Shown piece by piece: positions 18,941 to 27,213 of a stretch of DNA of 64,000 nucleotides (positions are counted from its first letter, which is position 1; every line of letters begins with the position of its first letter). The stretch covers positions 92,050 to 156,049 of the forward strand of contig NZ_JACRAW010000097.1 in NCBI RefSeq assembly GCF_016213215.1. Direction: 5' to 3'. The notes beneath the pieces were generated by a model that made no database searches, had not been told where the DNA came from, and saw nothing but the letters and a program-made list of their open reading frames with translations. Made by a program: the position numbers and the translations under genes. The stretch comes from Bradyrhizobium sp. Its GTDB lineage: Bacteria; Pseudomonadota; Alphaproteobacteria; Rhizobiales; Xanthobacteraceae.

Positions 18941-20278
18941 ATGCTGCAAAAGCTAAGTTTGGAGAACGATTTTGAAGCCGTGCAGGAGGATCGAAGTCAT
19001 CTGCTCCGGCCGGCTTTCTATTGGGACGTATTCCAGCGGCGCTGGCTGTATTTTGTGCTCCCATTCGTCCTTATCGCGACCGTCGGCGGGATTGCTGCTT
19101 TGCTCTGGCCCGCCACCTACCGGTCAGAAGGCAAGGTTCTTGTCCAGTCGCAACAGATTCCCTCGGAATTAGTCAGGCCTACGGTCACGAACGCGGCGCA
19201 GGAGCGCATCCAGGTCATCGAGCAGCGCACGATGACGCGCGACAACCTCATTGCCATTGCGGATAAATTTCAGCTCTTCCCGGAAAAGCGGGCATTGATG
19301 TCCGTGACCGAACTCGTCGAGCTCGTCAAGAAAAGCACCAAGATCGCGCCCGTGGACCTTGAATTGAACTTCAAGCAGCGAACGCGCGCGGAGAACCCGA
19401 CCATCGTCTTTTCCGTCGGGTTCGAGTACGGCAATCCCGCCGTCGCCGCCCGTGTAGCCAACGAGCTCATGACCCGAATCCTGAACGAGGACCTTCGGGA
19501 CCGGACCAGCCGCGCAACCGACACAACACGTTTTCTGGAGCGTGAAGTACAGAGACTTCAAACAGAAAATGCTGCCCTGGACGCAAAAATTGCCAAGCTG
19601 CGCGTGACGCAAGGGAAGCCGTCTTCGCCATCTGCGGACGCACCAACGAGCACGCTGGGGCAGCTGAAAGCCGAGTTGATCCAAAAGAGTGCGCTTTATT
19701 CCGAGCGGCACCCGGGCATCCAGTCGCTGAAGCGTCAAATCGAAGCAATGGAGAAAGCAGCAGGCACTCCCGTCAGCGGTGATGCTGCGGTATCGGCGAG
19801 CCTCGATGCGCTCGTTGCCCAACAGGAGAGCCTGCAAAAGAGTCTCGATACAGCAACCGCCAAGTTGATGGCGGCGCGTCTCGGAGAGAATCTTGAGAAG
19901 GACCAGCAATCGGAAAAACTGGAAGTGATCGAACAGCCGACCGTTCCTCAGGAGCCGGTCAAGCCCAATCGGCCCAAAGTAGCGGCCCTTGCATTAGCTC
20001 TCGCGTTTGCGGCGGGTGCGGGCCTGACATTCTTGGTCGAAATTTCCGACAAGGCAATTAGGCGAAGCAGTGATCTCTTGTCCGTTGTCGATCACAGACT
20101 GGTCGTCTCGATTCCCTACATTGTGACGAGCGCAGAAGCGCATCTCCGAAAACGCCAGACGATTTTCATCAGGTCTGCTTTTGCATTAGCCCTGGTCGGA
20201 CTGCTGATCGGGGCATACCTTTTCTTACCTCCGCTGGATCTCGTTCTGGCCAAACTGCGCGTAGGACTATTCCGGTAA
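18941..20278 (+). CDS. Wzz-like polysaccharide co-polymerase / chain-length determinant
   Basis: This 445-residue protein has an N-terminal Wzz segment with a transmembrane helix (LYFVLPFVLIATVGGIAAL), the strand-rich YRSEGKVLVQSQQIPSE motif, a long coiled-coil periplasmic part (residues about 190-330), the PVKPNRPKV segment and C-terminal transmembrane helices. It fits the exosortase-type chain-length determinant family that sets polymer length with a BY-kinase partner. I start at the ATG at 18941, since the N-terminal region before it (TTG at 18872) is Cys/Arg-rich and unlike the family. The kinase gene follows after 15 bases. Confidence 0.85.
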   Translation: MLQKLSLENDFEAVQEDRSHLLRPAFYWDVFQRRWLYFVLPFVLIATVGGIAALLWPATYRSEGKVLVQSQQIPSELVRPTVTNAAQERIQVIEQRTMTRDNLIAIADKFQLFPEKRALMSVTELVELVKKSTKIAPVDLELNFKQRTRAENPTIVFSVGFEYGNPAVAARVANELMTRILNEDLRDRTSRATDTTRFLEREVQRLQTENAALDAKIAKLRVTQGKPSSPSADAPTSTLGQLKAELIQKSALYSERHPGIQSLKRQIEAMEKAAGTPVSGDAAVSASLDALVAQQESLQKSLDTATAKLMAARLGENLEKDQQSEKLEVIEQPTVPQEPVKPNRPKVAALALALAFAAGAGLTFLVEISDKAIRRSSDLLSVVDHRLVVSIPYIVTSAEAHLRKRQTIFIRSAFALALVGLLIGAYLFLPPLDLVLAKLRVGLFR

Positions 20279-20293
20279 TCCAGGAGCTCGAAA

Positions 20294-21109
20294 GTGGATT
20301 CGATCAAACAGGCCATTGAGCTTGCGAGAGGCGCATCGACCGCACCCCGGCAGACTGCGAGCGCAAATTTCCGGACCTCTCTTCCCCAGGGTGGTGCTCC
20401 TGAGGCGCCAGTCAGAGACATGCGGCTCGATCCAAACCATCTCGATGCCAACCGAATCGTTGCGCATGGTGCATCGGGCCAATCGGGCCGCTACTACGAC
20501 ATGCTGAGAACCCAGGTTCTGCAGGAGATGGACAAGAACAGTTGGCAGTTCTTGGCGGTGACCTCGCCGACAGCAGGATGCGGAAAAACTGTCACTGCTT
20601 GCAACCTGGCGATGAGTATCGCCCGCTTGCCGGAGCGGCCCGTGATGCTGGTGGATCTTGATCTGCGCAAGCCGACCATCGCGAATTATCTCGGACTGGA
20701 TGGTACTGGCGGCGTGTTGAATGTTCTGGAAGGTCGAACCTCACTCTCATCGGCCGCTCTGCAGGCGAGAGTCGGCCCGAACAGTCTGGTGGTGCTACCT
20801 GGATCTGTACCCTCTCCGAATGCTTCGGAGTGGATGGCCTCTCAAGCCATGGCGATGTTGCTCGAGGCGATCAAGCGGGACTTCAGGTCGCGAATTGTGA
20901 TATTCGATTTGCCGCCAATGCTGCTGGCCGATGACGTCATTTCGATTCTGCCCCGCATGGATGCGATGCTGCTCATCGCAGGCGTTGGAAGCACTTCTGT
21001 CGCCGATCTGAAGGAGTGCCAAAAGCACTTGCAGGGGACGCCGGTTGCCAGAGTCGTGGTTAACAAGGTCACCGAGACCACGGACTCTTACTGTTATGGC
21101 TATTATTAG
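20294..21109 (+). CDS. BY-kinase-type tyrosine autokinase (CpsD/Wzc C-domain-like)
   Basis: This 271-residue protein has a Walker A-like motif TAGCGKT (K98), a Walker A' motif VMLVDLDLRKP and a Walker B IVIFDLPPML. It ends with a tyrosine-rich tail (SYCYGYY) of the type that is autophosphorylated in bacterial BY-kinases. The second glycine of the usual GxGKT loop is preceded by Cys rather than Ala/Gly. It probably controls the co-polymerase encoded 15 bases upstream by cycles of phosphorylation. A GTG start with an AGGAG site fits best. Its last 41 bases overlap, convergently, the end of the protease gene. Confidence 0.88.
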   Translation: MDSIKQAIELARGASTAPRQTASANFRTSLPQGGAPEAPVRDMRLDPNHLDANRIVAHGASGQSGRYYDMLRTQVLQEMDKNSWQFLAVTSPTAGCGKTVTACNLAMSIARLPERPVMLVDLDLRKPTIANYLGLDGTGGVLNVLEGRTSLSSAALQARVGPNSLVVLPGSVPSPNASEWMASQAMAMLLEAIKRDFRSRIVIFDLPPMLLADDVISILPRMDAMLLIAGVGSTSVADLKECQKHLQGTPVARVVVNKVTETTDSYCYGYY

Positions 21110-21812
21110 ATCGGAGCTCGCTATCGCCTGGTAGAAATTCAGCGATCTCGGATGCCGGCACGAAGTATTTGGCTATGTCGTGGACTTCGGTCTTGCCATA
21201 ACGTGTCCATGGTCGTGATCCGCTGATCTTTCGGCTCATGATGCCGAGCAGGCACCGGTGCTCAGAATCGAAAACTCCTGATCCAGAATTTCCGGTCCGG
21301 GCTACGTCTTCGATAGCGGTATTGAAACGACGAGCTCCGATCGGAATCCGTTCAGGCGCAATGACACTCGAACGAACGATTCCTCCCGGTACGACCGTCA
21401 CGACCTGCTCGCCCGGCCAAGGTGGCTTTCGGCATAGCGACATTCGGCGCAAGCGCAGGCGCATGGGAAGCAGGTTCTCGTCAACCGACAACAGCGTCAG
21501 GTCCGTGCCGTCGAAACTTCCTTCCTTGACTGTTTGAGTCGGATACTCGGCGCGGGCGATCACCACTTTCGGGCGTGTCAACCATGCTCGCCCCACAACG
21601 TGGGCGGCAGTGATGAAGAGGCCCTTGCCCAGGTAGATCCCATATCCGGGCCACGGTTGTAACGGTGTCCGGTGGACGTTGACCGCATAAGCGAGCAGCG
21701 TCTCCTCGGCAAATTGCGCGGATGCGGGTTGTACGACTAGGGACAGGCAAACGCAGGCACAGAGAAGACCGTAGCGCTTCGGAATTTGACTTCGTCGAAA
21801 ATATCCGAGCAT
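21069..21812 (-). CDS. Secreted trypsin-like serine protease
   Basis: This 247-residue protein has a signal peptide (LCLSLVVQPASAQ region) and a chymotrypsin-fold triad: His71 in ITAAHVV, Asp104 in DGTDLTLL and Ser178 in GNSGSG. It should act in the periplasm or outside the cell. Its position between the tyrosine kinase and EpsI suggests it belongs to the polysaccharide or sorting system, perhaps processing an envelope protein, but no target is known. It runs opposite to the kinase gene with a 41-base tail-to-tail overlap, and lies 60 bases beyond EpsI on the same strand. Confidence 0.8.
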   Translation of the reverse strand: MLGYFRRSQIPKRYGLLCACVCLSLVVQPASAQFAEETLLAYAVNVHRTPLQPWPGYGIYLGKGLFITAAHVVGRAWLTRPKVVIARAEYPTQTVKEGSFDGTDLTLLSVDENLLPMRLRLRRMSLCRKPPWPGEQVVTVVPGGIVRSSVIAPERIPIGARRFNTAIEDVARTGNSGSGVFDSEHRCLLGIMSRKISGSRPWTRYGKTEVHDIAKYFVPASEIAEFLPGDSELRSNNSHNSKSPWSR

Positions 21813-21872
21813 TTGCTTCCGGAGTAAAAGAATTGGCGACCAACTCCGATATTCGGCCGAAGGTCGTTGTTG

Positions 21873-22574
21873 CTAAGATGCGCCGGTGAAGAACCTAAGT
21901 TCATCGGGAGGGATTGCCGCCAGCAGGTCACGAATGAACTGGTCCTGCAGCTTGAATGATTCCTCTCGCGATAGACCGATGGTTGATACTCTGATCAATG
22001 CACCATCCGGAATTTTTCCGCGTAGCCCATACTTTAACCGGCTGAGCTGGTGCTCAATGACGCCGTTGGATATGTCCTCGCCAACGCGCATCCAATAGCT
22101 GATTGGTTCAAAACGCGCCTCGCGCTCCGCTATTAGCTGCTTGACGTGAATAGGCGGCGAGCCAGCTCTGTAAGTGAGCGCCGCATCAAGCTTGTTTGAT
22201 ATCCGGAAGCCGGCGGCGGTATAGCAGATTTCGGGCCGGTGAGCCTTGAGCCTGTAGTTCTGTACTGGTCCGTATGCGACCATCAGCATGACAACATGGC
22301 CTTGCCCGTCGGAATATCCCCGCCCGACCTCCTGACTGTATACCTTGCCTGCAAGCGGATCCGGCTGAACGTAGGCTTCGGGATCAACTGGCCTGATGGG
22401 GCTGATCTCGGGGATGACCTTCCAATTTCCAAACTGGCGAGGAATTACGTTCTCCAGGCTTGGAGCAGTGACGGTGCGCGCCATCAGCTCATGAGGGGCA
22501 AGGACCTTCGCCAAAATGGCCGTGCCGACGATAGCGGCGGATGCCAAAACAATCTTAATGCGGTTCGATTTCAT
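21873..22574 (-). CDS. epsI: EpsI family exosortase-associated protein
   Basis: This 233-residue protein has an N-terminal membrane anchor (IVLASAAIVGTAILAKVLA) and the EpsI core: QFGNWKVI near residue 45, a tyrosine-rich piece VAYGPVQNYRLKAHRPEICYTAAGF and a late SYWMRVGEDI segment. The HRPEICYTAAG segment, with a conserved Cys, is diagnostic of EpsI. In many exosortase systems this protein is a separate gene or is fused to the C-terminus of the exosortase; here it is separate and on the opposite strand. It is thought to assist exosortase-dependent polymer biosynthesis. The ATG opens a 250-base divergent promoter region shared with the EpsD-like gene. Confidence 0.9.
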   Translation of the reverse strand: MKSNRIKIVLASAAIVGTAILAKVLAPHELMARTVTAPSLENVIPRQFGNWKVIPEISPIRPVDPEAYVQPDPLAGKVYSQEVGRGYSDGQGHVVMLMVAYGPVQNYRLKAHRPEICYTAAGFRISNKLDAALTYRAGSPPIHVKQLIAEREARFEPISYWMRVGEDISNGVIEHQLSRLKYGLRGKIPDGALIRVSTIGLSREESFKLQDQFIRDLLAAIPPDELRFFTGAS

Positions 22575-22824
22575 ATATGGAAGTCTACAAGTTAACGGTT
22601 ACTGAGAAAAGGCAGTCTAGGGAAGTTCAGCCAGCATTTCAGCGTGTAATCGGTGCTTTCGACATTAACATAAATCGAAAAAGCGGATCTCGGACGCTGG
22701 GCGGCCGCTCGACCGGGGCCTCGCAACCGGATACTCATAGTTGATTTTCGCTTTCCACCCGGGCAACGGGTCTTTTTAACCAGCAGTTTGTTTGTCGAGC
22801 GATGTCTGTAGATGGAGTTCAAGG

Positions 22825-23697
22825 ATGAGGAAGTGGCCCACCCAGCTCGGTCGCTTGGCCGTGATTCTAGGCTGCTGCGCAGCACTGCTCGCCGGCTGTG
22901 GGAAGAAGGCCGACCAGCCAGCAGTCTCGCGAGGGCAGGTCATTGCACGCATCGGCAATGAAGTTGTCACCAATCAGGAACTCGAAAATGAGTTCCGCTG
23001 GGCAAACGTACCTGCGGAGAAACAGAAGGATCCGGAAATCATCAGGCAGGTAGTGAGTCAGCTCGTTGTCCGCAAGTACCTCCTTCAGCAGGCGCTCGCC
23101 AGCAAGCTCGATCGCGAGCCGGGAGTGCTTTTGGATTTGCTACGGTCACGAGAACAGGTCCTCGAAAACGCGGTAGTGATGCGAACGGCAAGATCCAAAT
23201 CGCCGACCAAGGCAGAGATTGACAGATACATCGCCAACAATCCTGCAAAGTTCGCTGCCAGGAAGCTAATGCAGGTCGAACAGATAGCATTCCCGCTTGG
23301 ACCATCCACCCAGTCTGTCATTGATGCCAATCGAGATGCCAAGTCGCTCGATGAGATCGACCAGCAACTGACCGCGGCGTCTGTCCCACATGGCCGCCAG
23401 AATGGCGTGCTCGCGAGCGGAGATCTGACTCCGGATCTTTTCAGGTCGATCGAAGCAAGGAAAGCGGACGATGTCTTTTTTGTCCGGTCTGGCCCGAACG
23501 GCGTTTTCTTCAAGGTCAAGGCTGAAGAGCCTCGTCCGCTCGAAGGAGATGCTGCCGCCAATTTGGCGCTGCAATTGATGCGGGCGGATGCTGTAAAGGC
23601 GGAGCTTGGTATCGCGGCTTATTCAGCGAACCTCGAGGCCAAGTTCGAAGGCGAATATGCGCAGATCATGCAACGGGGAGAGGGAAAGAAGGATTAA
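22825..23697 (+). CDS. epsD: EpsD-like peptidyl-prolyl cis-trans isomerase lipoprotein
   Basis: This 290-residue protein has a lipoprotein leader with Cys25 in LLAGC, an SurA/PpiC-like N-terminal domain (GNEVVTNQELENEFRW, then IIRQVVSQLVVRKYLLQQAL), and a C-terminal domain with the DLTPDLFRSI and GPNGVFFKVKAEEPRP segments. The pattern is that of the EpsD prolyl isomerases in exosortase loci. It probably helps fold secreted or outer-membrane parts of the system. I start at the ATG at 22825 after an AAGG stretch; an earlier TTG at 22792 would place eleven residues before the basic leader. Confidence 0.8.
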   Translation: MRKWPTQLGRLAVILGCCAALLAGCGKKADQPAVSRGQVIARIGNEVVTNQELENEFRWANVPAEKQKDPEIIRQVVSQLVVRKYLLQQALASKLDREPGVLLDLLRSREQVLENAVVMRTARSKSPTKAEIDRYIANNPAKFAARKLMQVEQIAFPLGPSTQSVIDANRDAKSLDEIDQQLTAASVPHGRQNGVLASGDLTPDLFRSIEARKADDVFFVRSGPNGVFFKVKAEEPRPLEGDAAANLALQLMRADAVKAELGIAAYSANLEAKFEGEYAQIMQRGEGKKD

Positions 23698-23756
23698 CTC
23701 CGCCGCTCCCGCGCTAACGTCTACGAGGCTGCTTGACGATGAAATGGCATCGATAG

Positions 23757-23978
23757 ATGACCACGTTTTTTGATGTTGTAACCGTGACGTGCTTTGTGGG
23801 TCTGGTCATCGCGTTCTTTTGGTTCACAGATCGAGAGCGCGGGACCCTGCTGCACTTCTTGTTGGCCGGGATTGTATTTGCAGTGGCTAATCAGGTGGGA
23901 AATAGCGGCTTTTTCTACCTGGGGATTATCCTTATCCTGGCCGGGATCACCTACGCGGCACTGTTTGCACGCAGGTAA
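23757..23978 (+). CDS. Small membrane protein, exosortase-V-type sorting accessory
   Basis: This 73-residue protein is two or three hydrophobic helices (VVTVTCFVGLVIAFFWFT, then LLAGIVFAVANQVG and ILILAGITYAALFARR) around a short charged DRER loop. It lies between the EpsD-like gene and the exosortase on the same strand, 67 bases before the exosortase start. Small proteins of this size and pattern are known next to exosortase V and are called sorting system accessory proteins. I rely on that memory plus position; no biochemical role is established. It may act as a chaperone or cofactor of the exosortase. Confidence 0.7.
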   Translation: MTTFFDVVTVTCFVGLVIAFFWFTDRERGTLLHFLLAGIVFAVANQVGNSGFFYLGIILILAGITYAALFARR

Positions 23979-24044
23979 TGGGCTGTTGACCGGTTTAGTG
24001 ATTACTAGTTTACTGATTATGATATTTCGACGGTAAAAGCAGGG

Positions 24045-24965
24045 ATGGCGTCCACTCACGTGCTTCAGCCGACAAAGCCAGGCTCCTTGGCGGCGCTGCT
24101 ATGGCCCGCGTTGCTCGCGGGAGCGATCATTGCCGCCTATGTCCCGACTTTTCTCGGGCTCATCGACGGACCCTGGCAAACAGAACAGGAAGGCCACGGT
24201 CCGCTCATCATCGTCGCCTCTTTATGGTTGGTCTGGCAATCCCGTGAAAAGCTGAGGTCTGCGAGCGTTTCGAGTGCGCCGGTTGCTGGCTGGACCGCGC
24301 TTCTGTTCGGTCTCGTGCTGATGTTCCTGGCGAGGATTCAACAGGGCCTTCTGACCTTCGAGATGGCCTCCATCATTCCGGTCATTGTTGGGTGCATCTT
24401 ATTGACGGCAGGCTGGCCGACTCTTCGCATCCTGGCTTTTCCAATCGGCTTTATATTTTTTGCCGTTCCGATGCCGGACTGGATCATCGATGCTGCGACG
24501 GTGCCGCTGAAGGTCTTCATCTCCGACACGGTCACGCGCGTGCTGTATTCCGCGGGGTTTCCTGTGGCGCAGAACGGCGTCATGATCATGATCGGATCGT
24601 ACCAACTCCTGGTCAAGGACGCCTGCTCCGGCATGAACTCGATTTTTGCCTTGTCTGCGATCGGAGTTTTCTACGCCTATGCCTTTCGCCGGCAGGAAAA
24701 GATCCGCAGCTTGCTTCTTCTGCTGGCAATCGTCCCGATCACGATCTTGGCCAATTTCGTGCGGGTCTTTACTTTGGTTCTGATGGCGTATTACGGCGGC
24801 CCCGATCTCCTGGAGGGAGTTGTGCACGATCTCACGGGGATCGGCTTGTTTGTTATCGCAGTTATTCTGCTGTTCTTCTTTGACGCGATGATGGGGCTCT
24901 GCAGCAGCCTCATCACGCGGCTGCGGCGGCGGTCCGGTCCCGAAATTAAGGCCCAGGCGACCTGA
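24045..24965 (+). CDS. Exosortase (probably XrtV type)
   Basis: This 306-residue polytopic inner-membrane cysteine transpeptidase has the three exosortase catalytic residues: Cys194 in KDACSGMNS, Arg240 in ANFVRV and His261 in GVVHDLTG. It recognises proteins with a C-terminal PEP-type signal, cleaves them and transfers them to an acceptor, possibly the polymer made by this locus. The N-terminal GPWQTEQEGHGPL motif is also typical of the family. It lacks the fused EpsI domain, which is encoded separately at 21873-22574. The small accessory gene just upstream and the PEPxxWA-type substrates downstream argue for the XrtV subtype; the subtype is inference. Confidence 0.88.
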   Translation: MASTHVLQPTKPGSLAALLWPALLAGAIIAAYVPTFLGLIDGPWQTEQEGHGPLIIVASLWLVWQSREKLRSASVSSAPVAGWTALLFGLVLMFLARIQQGLLTFEMASIIPVIVGCILLTAGWPTLRILAFPIGFIFFAVPMPDWIIDAATVPLKVFISDTVTRVLYSAGFPVAQNGVMIMIGSYQLLVKDACSGMNSIFALSAIGVFYAYAFRRQEKIRSLLLLLAIVPITILANFVRVFTLVLMAYYGGPDLLEGVVHDLTGIGLFVIAVILLFFFDAMMGLCSSLITRLRRRSGPEIKAQAT

Positions 24966-25122
24966 CGGAACTTGTATCGCCCACGAGCCCGCTGTTCAGC
25001 AGCTGGGTTGCAGAACGAACGGTTCTTGGAAAACAGCGGCCATGACTCGGAATTTTCACGCGATTCTGGACTGCCCCTTCTCAATCCTGTGGTCAGCACT
25101 GGCCGAAGGCCGACGCGCTTAA

Positions 25123-25809
25123 ATGGCTCGAACCTACGCCATTCCAGATATTCACGGGCGGCTTGATCTGCTCGATGCCGCCTTGGAGATGATCAACGTC
25201 CACTCGGGAGAAGAACCAGCAACCATCATCGCGCTGGGGGACTATGTCGATCGGGGACCCGATAGTTGCCTGGTTGTCGAACGTCTGATGAATTGGCAGT
25301 CCAGCAAGCTCGATCTGATTTGCCTGAAAGGCAATCACGAATGGATGATGGGGGCGGTGTGCAACAATCTGGCGGAGCGCGGTTGGTGGGAAGCTAATGG
25401 AGGAGGCGCGACATTGGCCTCCTACGGCGGGCTGGCCGGCAACTGCCTCGGCCAGCAGCTCGTCCCGCAAGCGCACCTGCGATGGTTAGCCGATCTGCCG
25501 TTCATGCATGTGGATGAACATCGAGTGTTCGTTCATGCCGCAGTGGATCCCATGGTGCCTCTCGATCAGCAAAATGAACGGACCCTTTTGTGGAAGCGAT
25601 ATCCTGAAGGATCCAGCGTCGGCCACGGCCGGCGCCATGTTGTGCACGGCCATGATGCACACCTGCGCGCGCCGATCGTGACCACGGGAAGAACGAACTT
25701 GGATGCCATGGCATGGAAGACCGGCCGGCTTGTCATCGGGGTTTTTGAGGACGAGCGTCCGGGCGGAGCTAGGGAATTTCTTGAAGTCGTAGGCTTAGCG
25801 ACAGAATAG
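25123..25809 (+). CDS. Metallophosphoesterase, PPP-type protein phosphatase-like
   Basis: This 228-residue protein has the calcineurin-like metal motifs in order: DIHGR (Asp9, His11), GDYVDRGP, GNHEWMM and a later HGHDAH. This is the pattern of bacterial PrpA/PrpB-like phosphatases that act on Ser/Thr/Tyr phosphoproteins or on small phosphate esters. In this locus it could counteract the tyrosine kinase encoded 4 kb upstream, but no direct evidence links the two. It is followed tail-to-tail by a glycosyltransferase gene only 6 bases away. The ATG at 25123 lacks a strong ribosome binding site. Confidence 0.85.
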   Translation: MARTYAIPDIHGRLDLLDAALEMINVHSGEEPATIIALGDYVDRGPDSCLVVERLMNWQSSKLDLICLKGNHEWMMGAVCNNLAERGWWEANGGGATLASYGGLAGNCLGQQLVPQAHLRWLADLPFMHVDEHRVFVHAAVDPMVPLDQQNERTLLWKRYPEGSSVGHGRRHVVHGHDAHLRAPIVTTGRTNLDAMAWKTGRLVIGVFEDERPGGAREFLEVVGLATE

Positions 25810-25815
25810 TCGACG

Positions 25816-27015
25816 TTAGCAGGTTCGAAATAGCTCGATGAGGCGGGAGGCTTCCTGATCGATGTCGTGGCGCTCGACCGCTCGCGTGCGTGCCCTTGCT
25901 CCCATCTCTGCTATCAATTCGTCAGGAGCATCAAGGCAACCCTGCATCGCATTTGCCAATGCGTCGATGTCACCTGCAGGAACAAGCCAGCCGTGCTGTC
26001 CAGGCTCCACTAACTCGGGAATTCCCGCGACGTATGTGCTGATAACTGGAGTTCGGAGTGCCATGGCCTCCATGAGGACGACGGGAAGGCCTTCGGCAAA
26101 GCTCGGTAGTACCAGCGCGCGAGACGCGAGAATCTCCTGTCGAACCTGATCGGTGCTGATCCATCCTGTGATTCGAACCGTATCTCCGAGCTTGAACTGA
26201 GAGATCAAGAGCTCCAGCCCTCGCCGCATTTCGCCGTCGCCGGCCAGTACAAGTTCGAAACGGGTTCCGCGGTCGACCAGGCGCCGCGCAGCATCCACTA
26301 ACAGCAACTGCCCCTTCTGCTCACACAAGCGACCGACACAGACCAGCCTTCGGCTGACGGAACGGCTGCCCGAGGAGCTTTCATAGAAGGCGCGCTCAAT
26401 TCCGCAATGGACAACCTTGATCTTCTTCCAATGCTCGCGGCCGGCATAGCGATAGAGCTGACTTCTGCCGAAAGAGCTGATCGCTACAACACCATCGGCG
26501 CGTCTCAATTTCTCCGGCAACCCAATTGATCGGGCTTTGTCGAACTCCTCCGGACCATGAACGGTAAAGCTCCAGGGGGGGCCGCCGAGTTCACGAACCA
26601 ACATCGCTACTTGTGCCGAGTTCGTGCCAAAATGCGCGTGCAGATGATCGACGCCCTCGTCCTCAAGCCACAAGGCGATGCGACAGGCCTCCATCAAATA
26701 TACAAAGTGGACGGGCAATGGACGCTCGGCATGCCGACCAGTCTTCCAGGTGAGTGCGGCGGCGGAAAGTAAACGCCTTGGATTTCTGAGCAGAACGCGA
26801 AAGAAGGCGACTGCCAGGGACATCGCTCCATCGCGCAATACATATCGTGTGCGCGACTGTTCAAGCTGATCCTCTTTGGTCAGCTGCGCTTCTCTCCACC
26901 CCCTCAAAGAAATGCGCAGGACCTCAAGCCCTTGTCTTTCGAGCGCGAGGATCTCACGCCGGATGAAGCTGTGGCTCACGGCAGGGTAATGGTTAATTAG
27001 ATATGCAATTCGCAT
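25816..27015 (-). CDS. GT4 family glycosyltransferase
   Basis: This 399-residue GT-B enzyme begins with RIAYLINHYPAVSHSFIRREI, a typical GT4 N-terminus, and has LVCVGRLCEQKGQL, VLAGDGEMR and FAEGLPVVLMEAMA near the C-terminus, which covers the retaining-glycosyltransferase E(x7)E motif. The start at 27015 removes 45 upstream residues that are not family-like; an AGG lies near the right distance. It probably adds a sugar to the exopolysaccharide repeat unit. It is convergent with the phosphatase gene and divergent from the GT2 gene to its right. Confidence 0.82.
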   Translation of the reverse strand: MRIAYLINHYPAVSHSFIRREILALERQGLEVLRISLRGWREAQLTKEDQLEQSRTRYVLRDGAMSLAVAFFRVLLRNPRRLLSAAALTWKTGRHAERPLPVHFVYLMEACRIALWLEDEGVDHLHAHFGTNSAQVAMLVRELGGPPWSFTVHGPEEFDKARSIGLPEKLRRADGVVAISSFGRSQLYRYAGREHWKKIKVVHCGIERAFYESSSGSRSVSRRLVCVGRLCEQKGQLLLVDAARRLVDRGTRFELVLAGDGEMRRGLELLISQFKLGDTVRITGWISTDQVRQEILASRALVLPSFAEGLPVVLMEAMALRTPVISTYVAGIPELVEPGQHGWLVPAGDIDALANAMQGCLDAPDELIAEMGARARTRAVERHDIDQEASRLIELFRTC

Positions 27016-27213
27016 TTGCAGTACCTGGGATCTGTCGCTCGCTGGGAAATGAGTCCACTGCCTTGTGATATGTGTGCGTTTGAAATAAACACGGGTCTGC
27101 AGGGCGTTGCCAGAAATATCGACGTGGCTTCTGTATGATGAATTGCTCAACGTCGGGCAGGGTTAACCGGAACGAATTCGGTTCGGCGCTAGCCCGAAAC
27201 AGTTGGCGGGGAA

